NCBI RefSeq assembly: GCF_003337435.1
Contig: NZ_QPJS01000002.1
Span: 124,001-188,000 of the forward strand
Source: Schleiferia thermophila
Lineage (GTDB): Bacteria > Bacteroidota > Bacteroidia > Flavobacteriales > Schleiferiaceae
Direction: 5' to 3'
Length of the DNA: 64,000 nt
Positions 26,605 through 36,470 of the stretch are shown here, one piece after another. Under the pieces are notes generated by a model. It was not told the origin of the DNA. It worked only from the letters and a program-made list of their open reading frames with translations, and ran no database searches. Made by a program: the position numbers and the translations under genes. The stretch's first letter is position 1. The number at the start of each line of letters is the position of its first letter.

Positions 26605-28719
26605 TTAAATGTCTTTTTTTCCCATACAGAAGAGTGTAAAAGCCAGCCGGTCGGTGGTCTCCTGTAGTATCATACGTGTAGGTTTTCCGGCACCATGACC
26701 GGCATTGGTCTCAATTCGGATAAGAGTGGGATTGGGTCCGTCGTTTACAGCCTGGAGTCTGGCTGCAAATTTGAAGGAGTGTGCTGGTACCACCCGGTCG
26801 TCGTGGTCTGCGGTGGTAATCAGAGTAGCCGGATAGTTCATGCCTTTGCGCAGGTTGTGGTATGGGGAGTATCTGTACAGGTATTCAAACATTTCCTTGC
26901 TGTCGTCGGCTGTGCCGTAGTCATATGCCCAGCCTGCACCTGCGGTAAATTTGTGATATCGGAGCATGTCGAGTACACCTACTGCGGGAAGAGCTACTTT
27001 AAAGAGTTCTGGTCTTTGGGTCATTGTAGCTCCTACGAGGAGGCCACCGTTTGAACCACCAGCGATGGCCAGAAAATCGGGGGAAGTGTATTTGTTTGCT
27101 ATCAGCCATTCGGCTGCAGCTATGAAGTCGTTGAATACATTTTGTTTGTTGAACTGACGGCCTGCATCGTGCCATTTTTTGCCATATTCACCGCCTCCGC
27201 GTAAGTTGGGGACTGCATAGACTCCTCCCATTTCCATCCATACCAGGTTTGAAACGCTGAAAGAAGGAGTAAGGCTGATGTTGAAGCCTCCGTATCCGTA
27301 AAGAATTGTGGGATTTTTGCCATTTAGTTTAAGTCCTTTTTTGTAAGAGATGATCATTGGGATACGAGTACCGTCTTTGGAGGTGTAGAAGATTTGTTTG
27401 GATTCGTAATCATCGGGGTTGAATTTTACATCCGGTTTGCGATACAGATTGGATTCACCGCTTGTGGGGTCGAAGCTGTAGATGGTAGGGGGTATTACAT
27501 AGTTGGTAAATGTGTAGTACAGGATGGTGTCGTTCCATTTACCTGAGAAGCCAGATGCAGTACCTATGGCAGGCAGCTTGATATCCCGGATTTTGTTGCC
27601 ATTCAGGTCGTATTGTTCGATGAGAGAGGTTGCGTCTTTGAGATATGAGGCAAAGAGATATCCTGCGCCGGTACTAACGCTTAGAGGCATATCGCGTTCT
27701 GGAATTACATCAGTCCAATTTTCTGGTGCGGGACTGGAGAGTGGGGCTTTTACCAATCTTCTGTTGGGTGCGTTCAGATTGGTAAGTATATAGAGGTGTT
27801 CGTCTTGAAAGTGGACAACGGAATGTGAGTTGTCAAAATTTCCAATTAAGGTTACAATTTCGGATTTTGGATTTCTAAGGTCTTTGTAGTATAATTCATT
27901 ACCGGTAGTAGTATTGGCGGCAGAGATGATCAGAAGGCTGTTGTCTTCTGTGACGTAGCCTCCAACATATCTTCTCTTAATGGTATTTCCGAAAATGGGC
28001 TGATCGTCCGATTGTTTTGTACCGATTTTGTGGTAATAAAGTTTGTGCTGGTCGGTTTTGGCCGAGAGGATGCTTCCATCCTCAGGTACGTCGTAGCTTG
28101 AGTAGAAAAATCCTTCGCTTTTATTCCAGCTAAGGCCGGAAAACTTGATATTGAACAGAGTGTCTTCGAGGATTTCTTTCGTCAAAGCATTGATCAGAAT
28201 CACTTTTCGCCAATCCGATCCGGCTTCTGAAATTTGGTAAACTGCGAGGGAACCATCCTTTGTGAAAGATATGCCAGCAAGTGAGGTAGTACCGTCTGCT
28301 GAAAAGTTGTTGGGGTCTATAAAGACTTCGGTATTTCCAGACTTGTCGGTGCGATATAAAACAGATTGATTCTGCAGCCCGTCGTTTTTGTAGAAATAGG
28401 TAAATTCCCCTTCTGTGAAAGGGGGGCTTACTTTTTCATAATTCCAGAGTTCTTCAAGTCGGTTGAAGATTTTACCACGAAAGGGAATTCTGTTTAGAAA
28501 TTCTGCAGTAACCTCGTTTTGCTGTTGGACCCAATCTGCGGTTTTTTCGCTCATGTCGTCTTCAAGCCAGCGATAGGGATCGGAAACCTGGATTCCGAAA
28601 TAAGTATCGGAAATGTCTACCGTTTCTGTGATAGGATATTGGACTTTGAGATTGTTCTCATTTTCACAGCCTAATAGAAATAAAGAACACAGTGCCAGAC
28701 CGTAGTAATTTCTCTGCAT
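26605..28719 (-). CDS. Prolyl oligopeptidase (S9A) lipoprotein
   Basis: From ATG 28719 this is a 704-residue serine peptidase with a lipoprotein signal (MQRNYYGLALCSLFLLGCEN). The N-terminal beta-propeller starts at VSDPYRWLEDDMSEKTADWV. The C-terminal alpha/beta-hydrolase domain shows ILYGYGGFNISLTPSFSVSN, the nucleophile serine in AIAGGSNGGLLVGA, the aspartate in TTADHDDRVVPAHSFK and the histidine in IETNAGHGAGKPT. It cleaves short peptides after proline. The lipid anchor places it in the periplasm or at the outer membrane, where it would process peptide nutrients. The start at 28770 would hide the lipoprotein signal. Confidence 0.93.
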   Translation of the reverse strand: MQRNYYGLALCSLFLLGCENENNLKVQYPITETVDISDTYFGIQVSDPYRWLEDDMSEKTADWVQQQNEVTAEFLNRIPFRGKIFNRLEELWNYEKVSPPFTEGEFTYFYKNDGLQNQSVLYRTDKSGNTEVFIDPNNFSADGTTSLAGISFTKDGSLAVYQISEAGSDWRKVILINALTKEILEDTLFNIKFSGLSWNKSEGFFYSSYDVPEDGSILSAKTDQHKLYYHKIGTKQSDDQPIFGNTIKRRYVGGYVTEDNSLLIISAANTTTGNELYYKDLRNPKSEIVTLIGNFDNSHSVVHFQDEHLYILTNLNAPNRRLVKAPLSSPAPENWTDVIPERDMPLSVSTGAGYLFASYLKDATSLIEQYDLNGNKIRDIKLPAIGTASGFSGKWNDTILYYTFTNYVIPPTIYSFDPTSGESNLYRKPDVKFNPDDYESKQIFYTSKDGTRIPMIISYKKGLKLNGKNPTILYGYGGFNISLTPSFSVSNLVWMEMGGVYAVPNLRGGGEYGKKWHDAGRQFNKQNVFNDFIAAAEWLIANKYTSPDFLAIAGGSNGGLLVGATMTQRPELFKVALPAVGVLDMLRYHKFTAGAGWAYDYGTADDSKEMFEYLYRYSPYHNLRKGMNYPATLITTADHDDRVVPAHSFKFAARLQAVNDGPNPTLIRIETNAGHGAGKPTRMILQETTDRLAFTLFCMGKKDI

Positions 28720-28786
28720 AATTCCTGGGTTTAAAAACTTGTTACAAATTTTAATTTTTACTTCTTTCAAAATGTAAAAACCTCTG

Positions 28787-30259
28787 TTAAAACCAACCTC
28801 CTCCTAAAGATTGGTACAGTCTGACACGGGCAATTTTTCTGTTCAGGGTGGCTTCTACATGTTCGAGTTGGGTCTTCAGCACTTCTCTTCTTACGGTGAG
28901 CAGGTCCAGATAGGATACATATCCGTTTAGAAACAACTCGTTTGCTACAGTTTCTGAAATTTTTAGAGTCGAGGTCTCTTCTCCTTTGATTTTAGATATT
29001 TTTAAATATTCTTCAAAAGAGACCAAATTGGTGTTTACTTCATTCAGTGCATTGACGATGGATTTCTGGTACTCGGCTTGTGCCTGCTGTAGCCTGGCAT
29101 TTTGGAATCGGTAATTGGCTTTAAGTTGATTTTGCTGAAAGATGGGAATAATACCATTTCCAAAAGCAGCAAAAGCCAGGGAAGCAGGATTAAGAAACAA
29201 GTTGGATTTAAATGCATTTAGTCCGATAAACGGATTTACAGTCAACTGAGGGAAAAACGCCAGCCGTGCGGCATTTACATCAGCACCAGCTGCCCGAAGC
29301 AATGCTTCAGATTGCCTGATGTCAGGTCTGTTGAAAAGCAGCTGTAGCGGAGTTGAGAGTACGATGGTACTGTCCATTGAGGCATCAAACAGTTCCTGGT
29401 TTCTTTTCACCGGGCCCGGGGGCTGCATTTTAAGGGTGTTGATTGCATTTTCTGTGGCGTTGATCTCTATCAAAACCTTTCTCAGCAGTGCCTCGGTGTT
29501 GAGGATTTGCGCTTCAAATTGTTTTACGGCTAGTTCGGTTGTGCGCCCGGATGACTTTAATATTTTTGTTTTTTCCAGCCCGTCTTTTTGAAGTTTCAAT
29601 TCATTTTCAATAATTTCTCTTTCGTCATCCAGGGCTTGAAGGGTAAAATAGAGTTCGGCGATAGTGGTTACTATCATGGTTTTTATCAGATGCAAACCTT
29701 CTTCAGAGGCTAAGATTTCCAGTTGTCTGGCCTTACGAGCTTGTCGAAGTTTCCCCCATACATCTAATTCCCAGGAGCTTTCGAAGGCAAGGAAAAAATC
29801 GGGGGTAAAATTTTCATTTACGCGTTGGTCATCGGAAATTCTTTCGGAGAGATTTGTATCAAAATTTCCCACACCATTCATTGTGTATTTTCCAAAGCGT
29901 TCACCGCCGGCTCTGCCACGGACTTGTAGAGAGGGTAAAAGGGCTCCAGTAGCAGCCAGATATTGAGCTTTGGATTGACTGATTCTTGCAACAGCTTGAA
30001 TCAAATCGGCATTAACCTGAAGAGCTTCTTCGATGTGGCGTACGAGAATGGTATCGAGAAAGTATTTTCTCCAACTAATGCTGCCGGTGTGCAGGGAGTC
30101 TGTGGGATATGAGGAATGAAGTGCGTCCGGAAGTTGTGTTGTAGCAATAGTAAGAGGGATTTTTTTTGGAGTCGAACAGGACCCGAATACTCCGGTTAGT
30201 ATTGCTGTGAACAACAACTTCAAGCAAGGCAGGCAAAACGAATACAGTCTATCTATCAT
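28787..30259 (-). CDS. Outer-membrane efflux lipoprotein (TolC/NodT family)
   Basis: This 490-residue protein is the outer-membrane channel of a tripartite RND pump. It has a lipoprotein signal with the box GVFGSC, then two repeated helical halves of the outer-membrane efflux family (INADLIQAVARISQSKAQYL-like and NARLQQAQAEYQKSIVNALN) and the LFNRPDIRQSEALLRAAGAD motif. Its start codon is inside the 3' end of the transporter gene (11-nt overlap). It is the last of three genes (adaptor, pump, channel). Confidence 0.93.
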   Translation of the reverse strand: MIDRLYSFCLPCLKLLFTAILTGVFGSCSTPKKIPLTIATTQLPDALHSSYPTDSLHTGSISWRKYFLDTILVRHIEEALQVNADLIQAVARISQSKAQYLAATGALLPSLQVRGRAGGERFGKYTMNGVGNFDTNLSERISDDQRVNENFTPDFFLAFESSWELDVWGKLRQARKARQLEILASEEGLHLIKTMIVTTIAELYFTLQALDDEREIIENELKLQKDGLEKTKILKSSGRTTELAVKQFEAQILNTEALLRKVLIEINATENAINTLKMQPPGPVKRNQELFDASMDSTIVLSTPLQLLFNRPDIRQSEALLRAAGADVNAARLAFFPQLTVNPFIGLNAFKSNLFLNPASLAFAAFGNGIIPIFQQNQLKANYRFQNARLQQAQAEYQKSIVNALNEVNTNLVSFEEYLKISKIKGEETSTLKISETVANELFLNGYVSYLDLLTVRREVLKTQLEHVEATLNRKIARVRLYQSLGGGWF

Positions 30260-33200
30260 TTTTTTTCAATAACACAATGAGACCCGGAATGAGAAGAAGC
30301 CCCACCATGGTGCCGGTAAGCATACCTCCTGCTGCTGTAGTGCCGATGGTTTTATTGCCTATGGCTCCGGCACCTGAGGATATGATCAATGGAATTAGAC
30401 CGGCGATAAAAGCAAACGATGTCATCAGAATAGGTCTCAAGCGCGCGACGGCTCCTTCAATAGATGCTTTAAAGGGTGGTTTACCACTTTTCATGGCCTG
30501 ATTGGCAAATTCTACAATAAGGATGGCATTTTTTCCCAGCAATCCGATGAGCATTACGATGGAAACCTGTGCGTAGATGTTGTTTTCAAGTCCGGCAAAT
30601 TTTAGAAACATAAAAGATCCAAAAATCCCTGCGGGGAGAGACAGGAGCACGGGCAAAGGCAGAATAAAGCTCTCATACTGCGCAGACAGTAATAGGTAAA
30701 CAAACAAAACTACCAGTAAATAGATAAAAATGGTTTGATTGCCAGCCAGTATTTCTTCTCTGGTGATGCCGGCCCATTCAATAGCATATCCTTTTGGGAG
30801 AATTTTTTTTGCCTCTTCGCCAATAGCCCGGATGGCATCTCCGGAGGAAAAGCCTTTGGCAGCTTCACCGTTGAACATGGCGGCAGTATACATGTTGTAT
30901 CGCGTAATCTGCTCAGCCCCAAAAACTTTTTGCGCTTTAATAAATGTGTTGAGCTGAACCATTTCTCCCTTGTCATTCTTTACGTAATGTTTTAGGATGT
31001 TTTCGGGCGTAGTAATGTACTCTGGTGAAGCCTGTAGCATGACTTTGTAGGTCATCCCAAATCGGATAAAGTTTGAAGCGTAGTAACTTCCGACCAGTGT
31101 TTGTAAGGTGCTCATGGCATTGGCAATGGTTACGCCGTTTTTGGCAGCAAGTTCCTGATCTACTACCAGTAAATATTGAGGAAAAGTCGGGTCGAAGCCG
31201 GTAAAAATGTTATCAATTTCAACTCTGTTTTTAAGAGCAAATAGAAAGGTATCGACCACATCTTTAATTTTCATCAGGTCTTCTTCACCGGCTTTTTCTA
31301 CCAATCTGAATTCAAACCCTGCTGCATTTCCAAAGCCGGGAACAGCCGGCGGAGGGAGAAATTCGATTTTAGCATCTGTGATGTATTTGACATCATGTTG
31401 CAGGGATTCGATGAGTTGAGGAACAGTTCTCTTTCGTTGATCCCAAGGAATAAGGCTAATTGTCCCCATACCAAAAGAGGAGGCGTTTGACTCCGTGATT
31501 ACGGAATAACCTGCAAGGGTAGAAAAGTTTTCGACTTCTGGATATGTTCGGATGATGGAGTCCAATTGTCGAAGCGCGTCTTGGGTTCGGTCGATGGTAG
31601 CACCCGCAGGCGTAGTAACGTTTACATAGATCATTCCTTGGTCTTCAGTGGGAATAAAACCCGTAGGTAAAACTGAATTGAACCCCCAGGTGGCTATGAA
31701 TGAAGCCGCCAACAGAGCAAGAGTTACAGTTTTTCTGCCTGCCATGAAAATTAGGGATCGACGATAGAGCCGTGTTAATTTATGGAAATATCTGTTGAAC
31801 AAGAAGAAGAATTTACCGGATACAGTTTTAGGCACTTTGTGTTCGGTGTGCGCATGAGGTTTAAGTAGAAGGGCACAAAGAGCGGGTGTGAGCGTTACGG
31901 CATTGATCCCCGATAAAATGATGGATATGGCCATGGTCACTGAAAACTGGCGATAAAAAATCCCCACAGGACCCGATAAAAAAGCAACCGGTACAAACAC
32001 AGCCGTCATAACTATTGTAATGGATATCAGGGCCCCTCGGATATCGCGCATGGCCTCAAAAGTGGCCTGTCGAGCATCGATTTTTTTTATCTCCATATAG
32101 GAATGCACTGCTTCGACCACAACTATGGCGTTGTCTACCACAATTCCGATGGCCAATACCATGGCAAAAAGGGTCAGCAGATTAATAGAAAAACCAAGAA
32201 CGGACATGAAGGCGAATGTGCCGATAAGGGAGACAGGCACTGCCAGAGCCGGGATCAGTGTGGAACGGAAATCCTGTAAAAAGATAAAAACTACCAGAGA
32301 TACAAGAACAAATGCTTCCAATAGGGTTTTTAACACTTCTTTGATGGAAGCATCCAAAAATCGGCTTACATCATAGGCAATGTTGTATTGCATCCCATCG
32401 GGAAAGTTTTCTGTTTCTAGTTCGATAAGCCGTTTTTTGACATCCGTTATCACTTTACGAGCATTGGAGCCGGGTCTCTGTTTGATCATTATTGTGGCTG
32501 AAGGACGACCGTCAGTCCTGGAAATCATGCCATAGTCAAATGCGCCAAACTGAATATCTGTCAAGTCCTTTAGTTTAAGCAGTGAACCATCAGGCATGGC
32601 CCTGATTACCAGATTTTCAAATTGTTCCGGTTGGTTGAATTTACCGGTATATTTCAGTACATATTCCTGCTGCTGGGGCAATTTTCCCAGTGATTGTCCG
32701 GATTTACCGGGTGCTGCTTCAATGTTTTGTTCTCTGATGATGGCGATCAGTTCATCTGTGGAAATTTTGTGAATGGCCAGTTTTTCGGGTTTTAACCAGA
32801 TGCGCATGGAGTAATTCCTGTTGCCCAGTATATCGCAAAATCCGACACCGTCAATGCGTTTTAATTCCCTGATTATGTTAATGTTGGCGAAGTTGTATAC
32901 AAATTCTTCATCTACTGTGGAGTCTGTGCTGAATACGTTGAGAAACATTAAAATAGAATTGACCTCTTTTTCGGACGTTACACCAGCTTTTACTACTTCT
33001 TCAGGCAGCTCGTCCAGTACGGTTGTTACTCTATTCTGAACGTTGACCGCTGCTACGTCAGGGTCCGTACCTACTTTAAAAAATACCTGTATGAGCGTAG
33101 TGCCGTTGTTGGAGGTTACGGTGTTCATATATGTCATACCAGGTACCCCGTTGATGGCTCTTTCCAGGGGATTGGCCACAGCTTTGGTACATACTTCAGC

Positions 33201-33359
33201 GTTGGCGCCCGTATATTTGGCCGTTACCACTACCGAAGGTGGCACAATATCGGGAAATTGAGTTATAGGAAGGCTAAAGATGGCCAACAGGCCCAATAAT
33301 ACGAGGAATATATTGATTACAGCCGAAAGAATGGGCCTTTTTATAAATGTATCGAGCAT
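30249..33359 (-). CDS. RND efflux transporter, HAE1/AcrB type
   Basis: This 1036-residue inner-membrane proton-driven pump has 12 predicted membrane helices and two large periplasmic loops. It begins MLDTFIKRPILSAVINIFLV and shows AcrB-type features. These are the porter-domain segment YTGANAEVCTKAVANPLERA, the TM4 proton-relay aspartates (MVLAIGIVVDNAIVVVEAV) and the second-half motif LLGKNAILIVEFANQAMK near TM10. It exports hydrophobic or amphiphilic compounds; specificity cannot be read from sequence. It is the middle gene of the operon, 8 nt after the adaptor gene. Confidence 0.96.
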   Translation of the reverse strand: MLDTFIKRPILSAVINIFLVLLGLLAIFSLPITQFPDIVPPSVVVTAKYTGANAEVCTKAVANPLERAINGVPGMTYMNTVTSNNGTTLIQVFFKVGTDPDVAAVNVQNRVTTVLDELPEEVVKAGVTSEKEVNSILMFLNVFSTDSTVDEEFVYNFANINIIRELKRIDGVGFCDILGNRNYSMRIWLKPEKLAIHKISTDELIAIIREQNIEAAPGKSGQSLGKLPQQQEYVLKYTGKFNQPEQFENLVIRAMPDGSLLKLKDLTDIQFGAFDYGMISRTDGRPSATIMIKQRPGSNARKVITDVKKRLIELETENFPDGMQYNIAYDVSRFLDASIKEVLKTLLEAFVLVSLVVFIFLQDFRSTLIPALAVPVSLIGTFAFMSVLGFSINLLTLFAMVLAIGIVVDNAIVVVEAVHSYMEIKKIDARQATFEAMRDIRGALISITIVMTAVFVPVAFLSGPVGIFYRQFSVTMAISIILSGINAVTLTPALCALLLKPHAHTEHKVPKTVSGKFFFLFNRYFHKLTRLYRRSLIFMAGRKTVTLALLAASFIATWGFNSVLPTGFIPTEDQGMIYVNVTTPAGATIDRTQDALRQLDSIIRTYPEVENFSTLAGYSVITESNASSFGMGTISLIPWDQRKRTVPQLIESLQHDVKYITDAKIEFLPPPAVPGFGNAAGFEFRLVEKAGEEDLMKIKDVVDTFLFALKNRVEIDNIFTGFDPTFPQYLLVVDQELAAKNGVTIANAMSTLQTLVGSYYASNFIRFGMTYKVMLQASPEYITTPENILKHYVKNDKGEMVQLNTFIKAQKVFGAEQITRYNMYTAAMFNGEAAKGFSSGDAIRAIGEEAKKILPKGYAIEWAGITREEILAGNQTIFIYLLVVLFVYLLLSAQYESFILPLPVLLSLPAGIFGSFMFLKFAGLENNIYAQVSIVMLIGLLGKNAILIVEFANQAMKSGKPPFKASIEGAVARLRPILMTSFAFIAGLIPLIISSGAGAIGNKTIGTTAAGGMLTGTMVGLLLIPGLIVLLKKNDR

Positions 33360-33367
33360 AGGAAAAA

Positions 33368-34447
33368 TTAAAAAGTAACCAGAGAGTTGTTTTTAATTTT
33401 CTGAATACCTTCTGTAATCAGAAGATTGCCGGGCTGCAGACCACTCTCAATCCAATAAAAATTTGTGATTCTCTTTTTGGGTTTTATGGCAATCATTTTG
33501 GCTCTTTTGTTGGTATCCACTATATAAACATAATACTTGTCCTGAATCTCCATTACTGCCCGCTGAGGAATAAAAATGCCATCCCGCACTTGTCGGCTGA
33601 AAATGATTCTACCCGTAGAACCGTGTTTAAGTATCCTTCGGGAATTTGGAAAGACAGCTCTAACTGAAATATTCCCCGTACTTGCCTCAAATTCGCTCTC
33701 CATGGTTTCAATCATCCCCGCTTCCGGATATACGTTTCCGTCTACAAGTTTCAGATAGACTTTCTGACCAATAAACGAATTGTCGCTAAACTCATTTTTT
33801 AATTGCAAGTACTCTCTTTCAGATATATTGAAATAAGCATAGACTTTATCCAACTCGCTTATTGTAGTGAGCAGGGTACCTTCGTCCACCAGACTACCTT
33901 GTCGTTGATTGATTCGGTCAATTAAACCGGAAAACGGGGCTTTGATCAAGGTAAAATTTAGTTGAAAAAGTGCCATTTTTTCTTCTGCTTCAGCTTCTTC
34001 TACATCAGCCTTTGCGGCTGTGTATTTGCTTTCTGCCAAAGTCAATTCACTAGGTGAGACAATACTGGATTCTGCAAGTCGTCGCACTCTTTCCAGCTCA
34101 AGAGCTGCATTTTTCTCAGCAGCTATAGCATTTTTCACTTTTGCTGTAGCTTTAGCCAGATTGAGTTTGTATTCTTCGTCGTTGATTTTAAACATTGGCT
34201 GACCTTTGACCACAGGTTTACCTTCATCCACATAAATTTCTTCCAGATAACCCTTTAGCCTGCTGCGAATTTCCACATTCTTCAAGGCTTTGATCTCAGC
34301 AATAAATTCTTCATCCAGTGTAGTGTCTGTAGTAGATACTTTCATTACCTTTACGTATTCTGCTGTATCTACATTTTCTTGTACATTTTGGCACGACATC
34401 AAGACCAGCAAGCTGCCGATAGCTTTACAAAAGTGACGTATCTTCAT
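33368..34447 (-). CDS. RND efflux periplasmic adaptor subunit
   Basis: From ATG 34447 the protein has 359 residues with a lipoprotein signal (MKIRHFCKAIGSLLVLMSCQ). The lipoyl/barrel-sandwich halves (EIRSRLKGYLEEIYVDEGKP and LIKAPFSGLIDRINQRQGSL) flank a coiled-coil hairpin (residues about 85-155, rich in AKATAKVKNAIAAEKNAALE). Beta-barrel and membrane-proximal domains follow. It bridges pump and channel. A longer start at 34618 would add 57 residues before the lipoprotein signal and lie upstream of the promoter element at 34463-34470. It is the first gene of the operon; no regulator gene is adjacent. Confidence 0.93.
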   Translation of the reverse strand: MKIRHFCKAIGSLLVLMSCQNVQENVDTAEYVKVMKVSTTDTTLDEEFIAEIKALKNVEIRSRLKGYLEEIYVDEGKPVVKGQPMFKINDEEYKLNLAKATAKVKNAIAAEKNAALELERVRRLAESSIVSPSELTLAESKYTAAKADVEEAEAEEKMALFQLNFTLIKAPFSGLIDRINQRQGSLVDEGTLLTTISELDKVYAYFNISEREYLQLKNEFSDNSFIGQKVYLKLVDGNVYPEAGMIETMESEFEASTGNISVRAVFPNSRRILKHGSTGRIIFSRQVRDGIFIPQRAVMEIQDKYYVYIVDTNKRAKMIAIKPKKRITNFYWIESGLQPGNLLITEGIQKIKNNSLVTF

Positions 34448-34462
34448 ATTGAATTCAAACCG

Positions 34463-34470
34463 CAAAAGTA
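34463..34470 (-). promoter_or_regulatory. Promoter -7 element of the RND efflux operon
   Basis: TACTTTTG on the minus strand matches TAnnTTTG and ends 16 nt before the adaptor start codon at 34447. Its position supports that start over the upstream one. A -33 TTTG at the usual spacing is missing, which may mean that the promoter is weak or needs an activator. Confidence 0.58.
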
Positions 34471-34677
34471 TAGATAGGCTAACCTTTCCTTTTTCTGTAA
34501 TGTGTGTTAAATTCCACAATTTAAGTGACTTCAAAATTTTAAAATCAAAATCGTAGGTGCTGATGAGTAAAAAAATTATAGAAATTATAATTGTCCGAAT
34601 AATCCAAACTTTTTGCATTGATAAAAATTTTTATCGGTTTTTAAAAGTGATTATTTTTGAAAGATCATAATACACAG

Positions 34678-34848
34678 GTGAAAAAAGTACTCTTTATTTC
34701 CTTTACGTATGTAGCTTTTAGCATAGCCTGGATATTGATAACAGATTCTTTAGAAAGGGAATTTTCAACGTATTTTACAACCAGCAACTATCAAACGATA
34801 AAAGGTTTACTTTTCGTCAGTTTATCAGGATTGCTGATCTTTTTTTAA
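34678..34848 (+). CDS. N-terminal membrane segment of the PAS sensor (fragment)
   Basis: This fragment begins at GTG 34678 (VKKVLFISFTYVAFSIAWIL); an in-frame TTG at 34657 overlaps a TATTTTTG promoter-like element. It holds two hydrophobic helices (about residues 4-20 and 41-56) separated by a short periplasmic loop, then stops at TAA in the T7 tract. It is the first piece of the broken sensor described at 34657-36981. Confidence 0.45.
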   Translation: MKKVLFISFTYVAFSIAWILITDSLEREFSTYFTTSNYQTIKGLLFVSLSGLLIFF

Positions 34849-34922
34849 CCTTCATTTCTCATAAAAATCTCTCCGGATTACTAAATAAGCTTAGCATAAT
34901 TGAAGCTCTTAAAAACAATGCA

Positions 34923-36470
34923 TTGGAACAAAATTTCTCCTTTACCTGGATTTATAACATCAATAGTGACGAAGTGTATTTTCAGGGATATTTTAAAAAT
35001 CAATTTTTCAACAACAAAAAAAATGGTAAAATTAAGTTAATAAACTTTTATGAACTCCTTAGTGATTTTGCAGAATTTGAGGAAGTTTTAAATGAGCTAA
35101 TCACAGGTAAAATAAATTCGTGTTCAAAAGAAATTAGCATTCGTTATGACCAAACTTCATTTCAATATAATTGCTCTTTAGATAGGATTGTACAGAAGGG
35201 AAGTGTGTACATCATTTGCTATTGCAATAACATAACTGAAATTAAGCATTTATTTGCAGAAGTTTCGAAAAGCAAAAAGATGCTTTCATCAGTAATGCAA
35301 TCTATACCTGACATATTGTTATTAATAGAAAATACATCGCATAAAATAAATTTTTTTTATTACCACGATGAAGACGATATTCTCGTAAAGAAAGAGGACC
35401 TGTTGGGTCAGGATTTAACTCTTTTTCTGCCGGAACACATTGCTGATGAGCTCAAAAGACGGCTGGGGAAAGATGATGAATACAAGGAATCCTACCGATA
35501 TGAATTGGAGGTAAACAATAAACGTCAATGGTATGAAGCCAGATTTGTAGCACATGATGCCAATAACACTTTATTGATTGTAAGAAATATTACCAAGGAA
35601 TTTATAGCTCAGAGAGAGCGCGATCTTTATTTCGAACAACTAAAAAATGCAGAGGAGGTTTTGAATTTTGCTTTTTGGTCATACAATTCGGGCGAGGGTG
35701 AAAGATTTGTCTCCCAAAAGATAGTTGAAGTTTTTGAATGTGAATTTACCGATGAGCATGATGTGAAACGAATTCTTCAATTTGTGCACAAAGATGACCT
35801 CGCTTTTGTGAACGAAAATTACAGAAGATTTCTCAATAAAGAACCTTTACTAGATGGAATATTTCGTCTGGAGGTTTCCGGAGGAAGATATAAGTATATT
35901 TTACAGAGGGTTAAAAGTCAAAAGATCGCCGAAAATATTAGTTATACCGGAGTATTTGTGGACGTAACTAATGAAGTAACTATTAAAGCAGATTTAAAGG
36001 AAAAAACCCGGTTGCTCAATGTATTATCTCTTTATACAAATGACATCATATTTGTTTATGATCCGGGCAAGGGATTTATAGAATACATTAGCGAATCAGC
36101 AAAGAAATATATAGCGGAGGAAGATATATCAGAAGTCAGAAAATCTTTCTTTAAAGGATACTTTGAAGAGAGACATTATAAAACTTTATCCACAATTGTA
36201 ACAAAAAAGAATGGGAGTTTATTTAAAGCACTGAAAGACAATTTTAAATCAGAACTGTTGTTTTTTAAATACAAACAGAGGCCAGTTTGGGTGGAATGTT
36301 CACTTTATTTACATAAAGACGAGGAGAATGTGTATATTCTTGGGGTGATAAAAGACATCAATGATGCAAAACTGAACCTTGAGAAATTGCAAATGGCCAA
36401 TATGCGATTTAGCATTGCTTCTAAGGCCAGCACAGATGCTATCTGGGATTGGGATCTCGTGGACAATTGA
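34923..36470 (+). CDS. PAS-domain central part of the sensor (fragment)
   Basis: This frame of 515 codons can start only at TTG 34923, in the middle of a linker; the frame is open upstream to the T7 tract. It contains a diverged PAS domain (FTWIYNINSDEVYFQGYFKN), a PAS domain (VMQSIPDILLLIENTSHKI), a PAC-like segment, another PAS (AEEVLNFAFWSYNSGEG), a fourth (LNVLSLYTNDIIFVYDPGKG) and the beginning of a fifth (STDAIWDWDLVDN). It ends at a premature TGA. Confidence 0.6.
   Translation: MEQNFSFTWIYNINSDEVYFQGYFKNQFFNNKKNGKIKLINFYELLSDFAEFEEVLNELITGKINSCSKEISIRYDQTSFQYNCSLDRIVQKGSVYIICYCNNITEIKHLFAEVSKSKKMLSSVMQSIPDILLLIENTSHKINFFYYHDEDDILVKKEDLLGQDLTLFLPEHIADELKRRLGKDDEYKESYRYELEVNNKRQWYEARFVAHDANNTLLIVRNITKEFIAQRERDLYFEQLKNAEEVLNFAFWSYNSGEGERFVSQKIVEVFECEFTDEHDVKRILQFVHKDDLAFVNENYRRFLNKEPLLDGIFRLEVSGGRYKYILQRVKSQKIAENISYTGVFVDVTNEVTIKADLKEKTRLLNVLSLYTNDIIFVYDPGKGFIEYISESAKKYIAEEDISEVRKSFFKGYFEERHYKTLSTIVTKKNGSLFKALKDNFKSELLFFKYKQRPVWVECSLYLHKDEENVYILGVIKDINDAKLNLEKLQMANMRFSIASKASTDAIWDWDLVDN

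Noticed and set aside
28720-28770. Longer start for the prolyl oligopeptidase gene
   Set aside because: It would add 17 residues in front of a clear lipoprotein signal peptide; the same reasoning was used for the adaptor, SusC 1 and rlmB genes.
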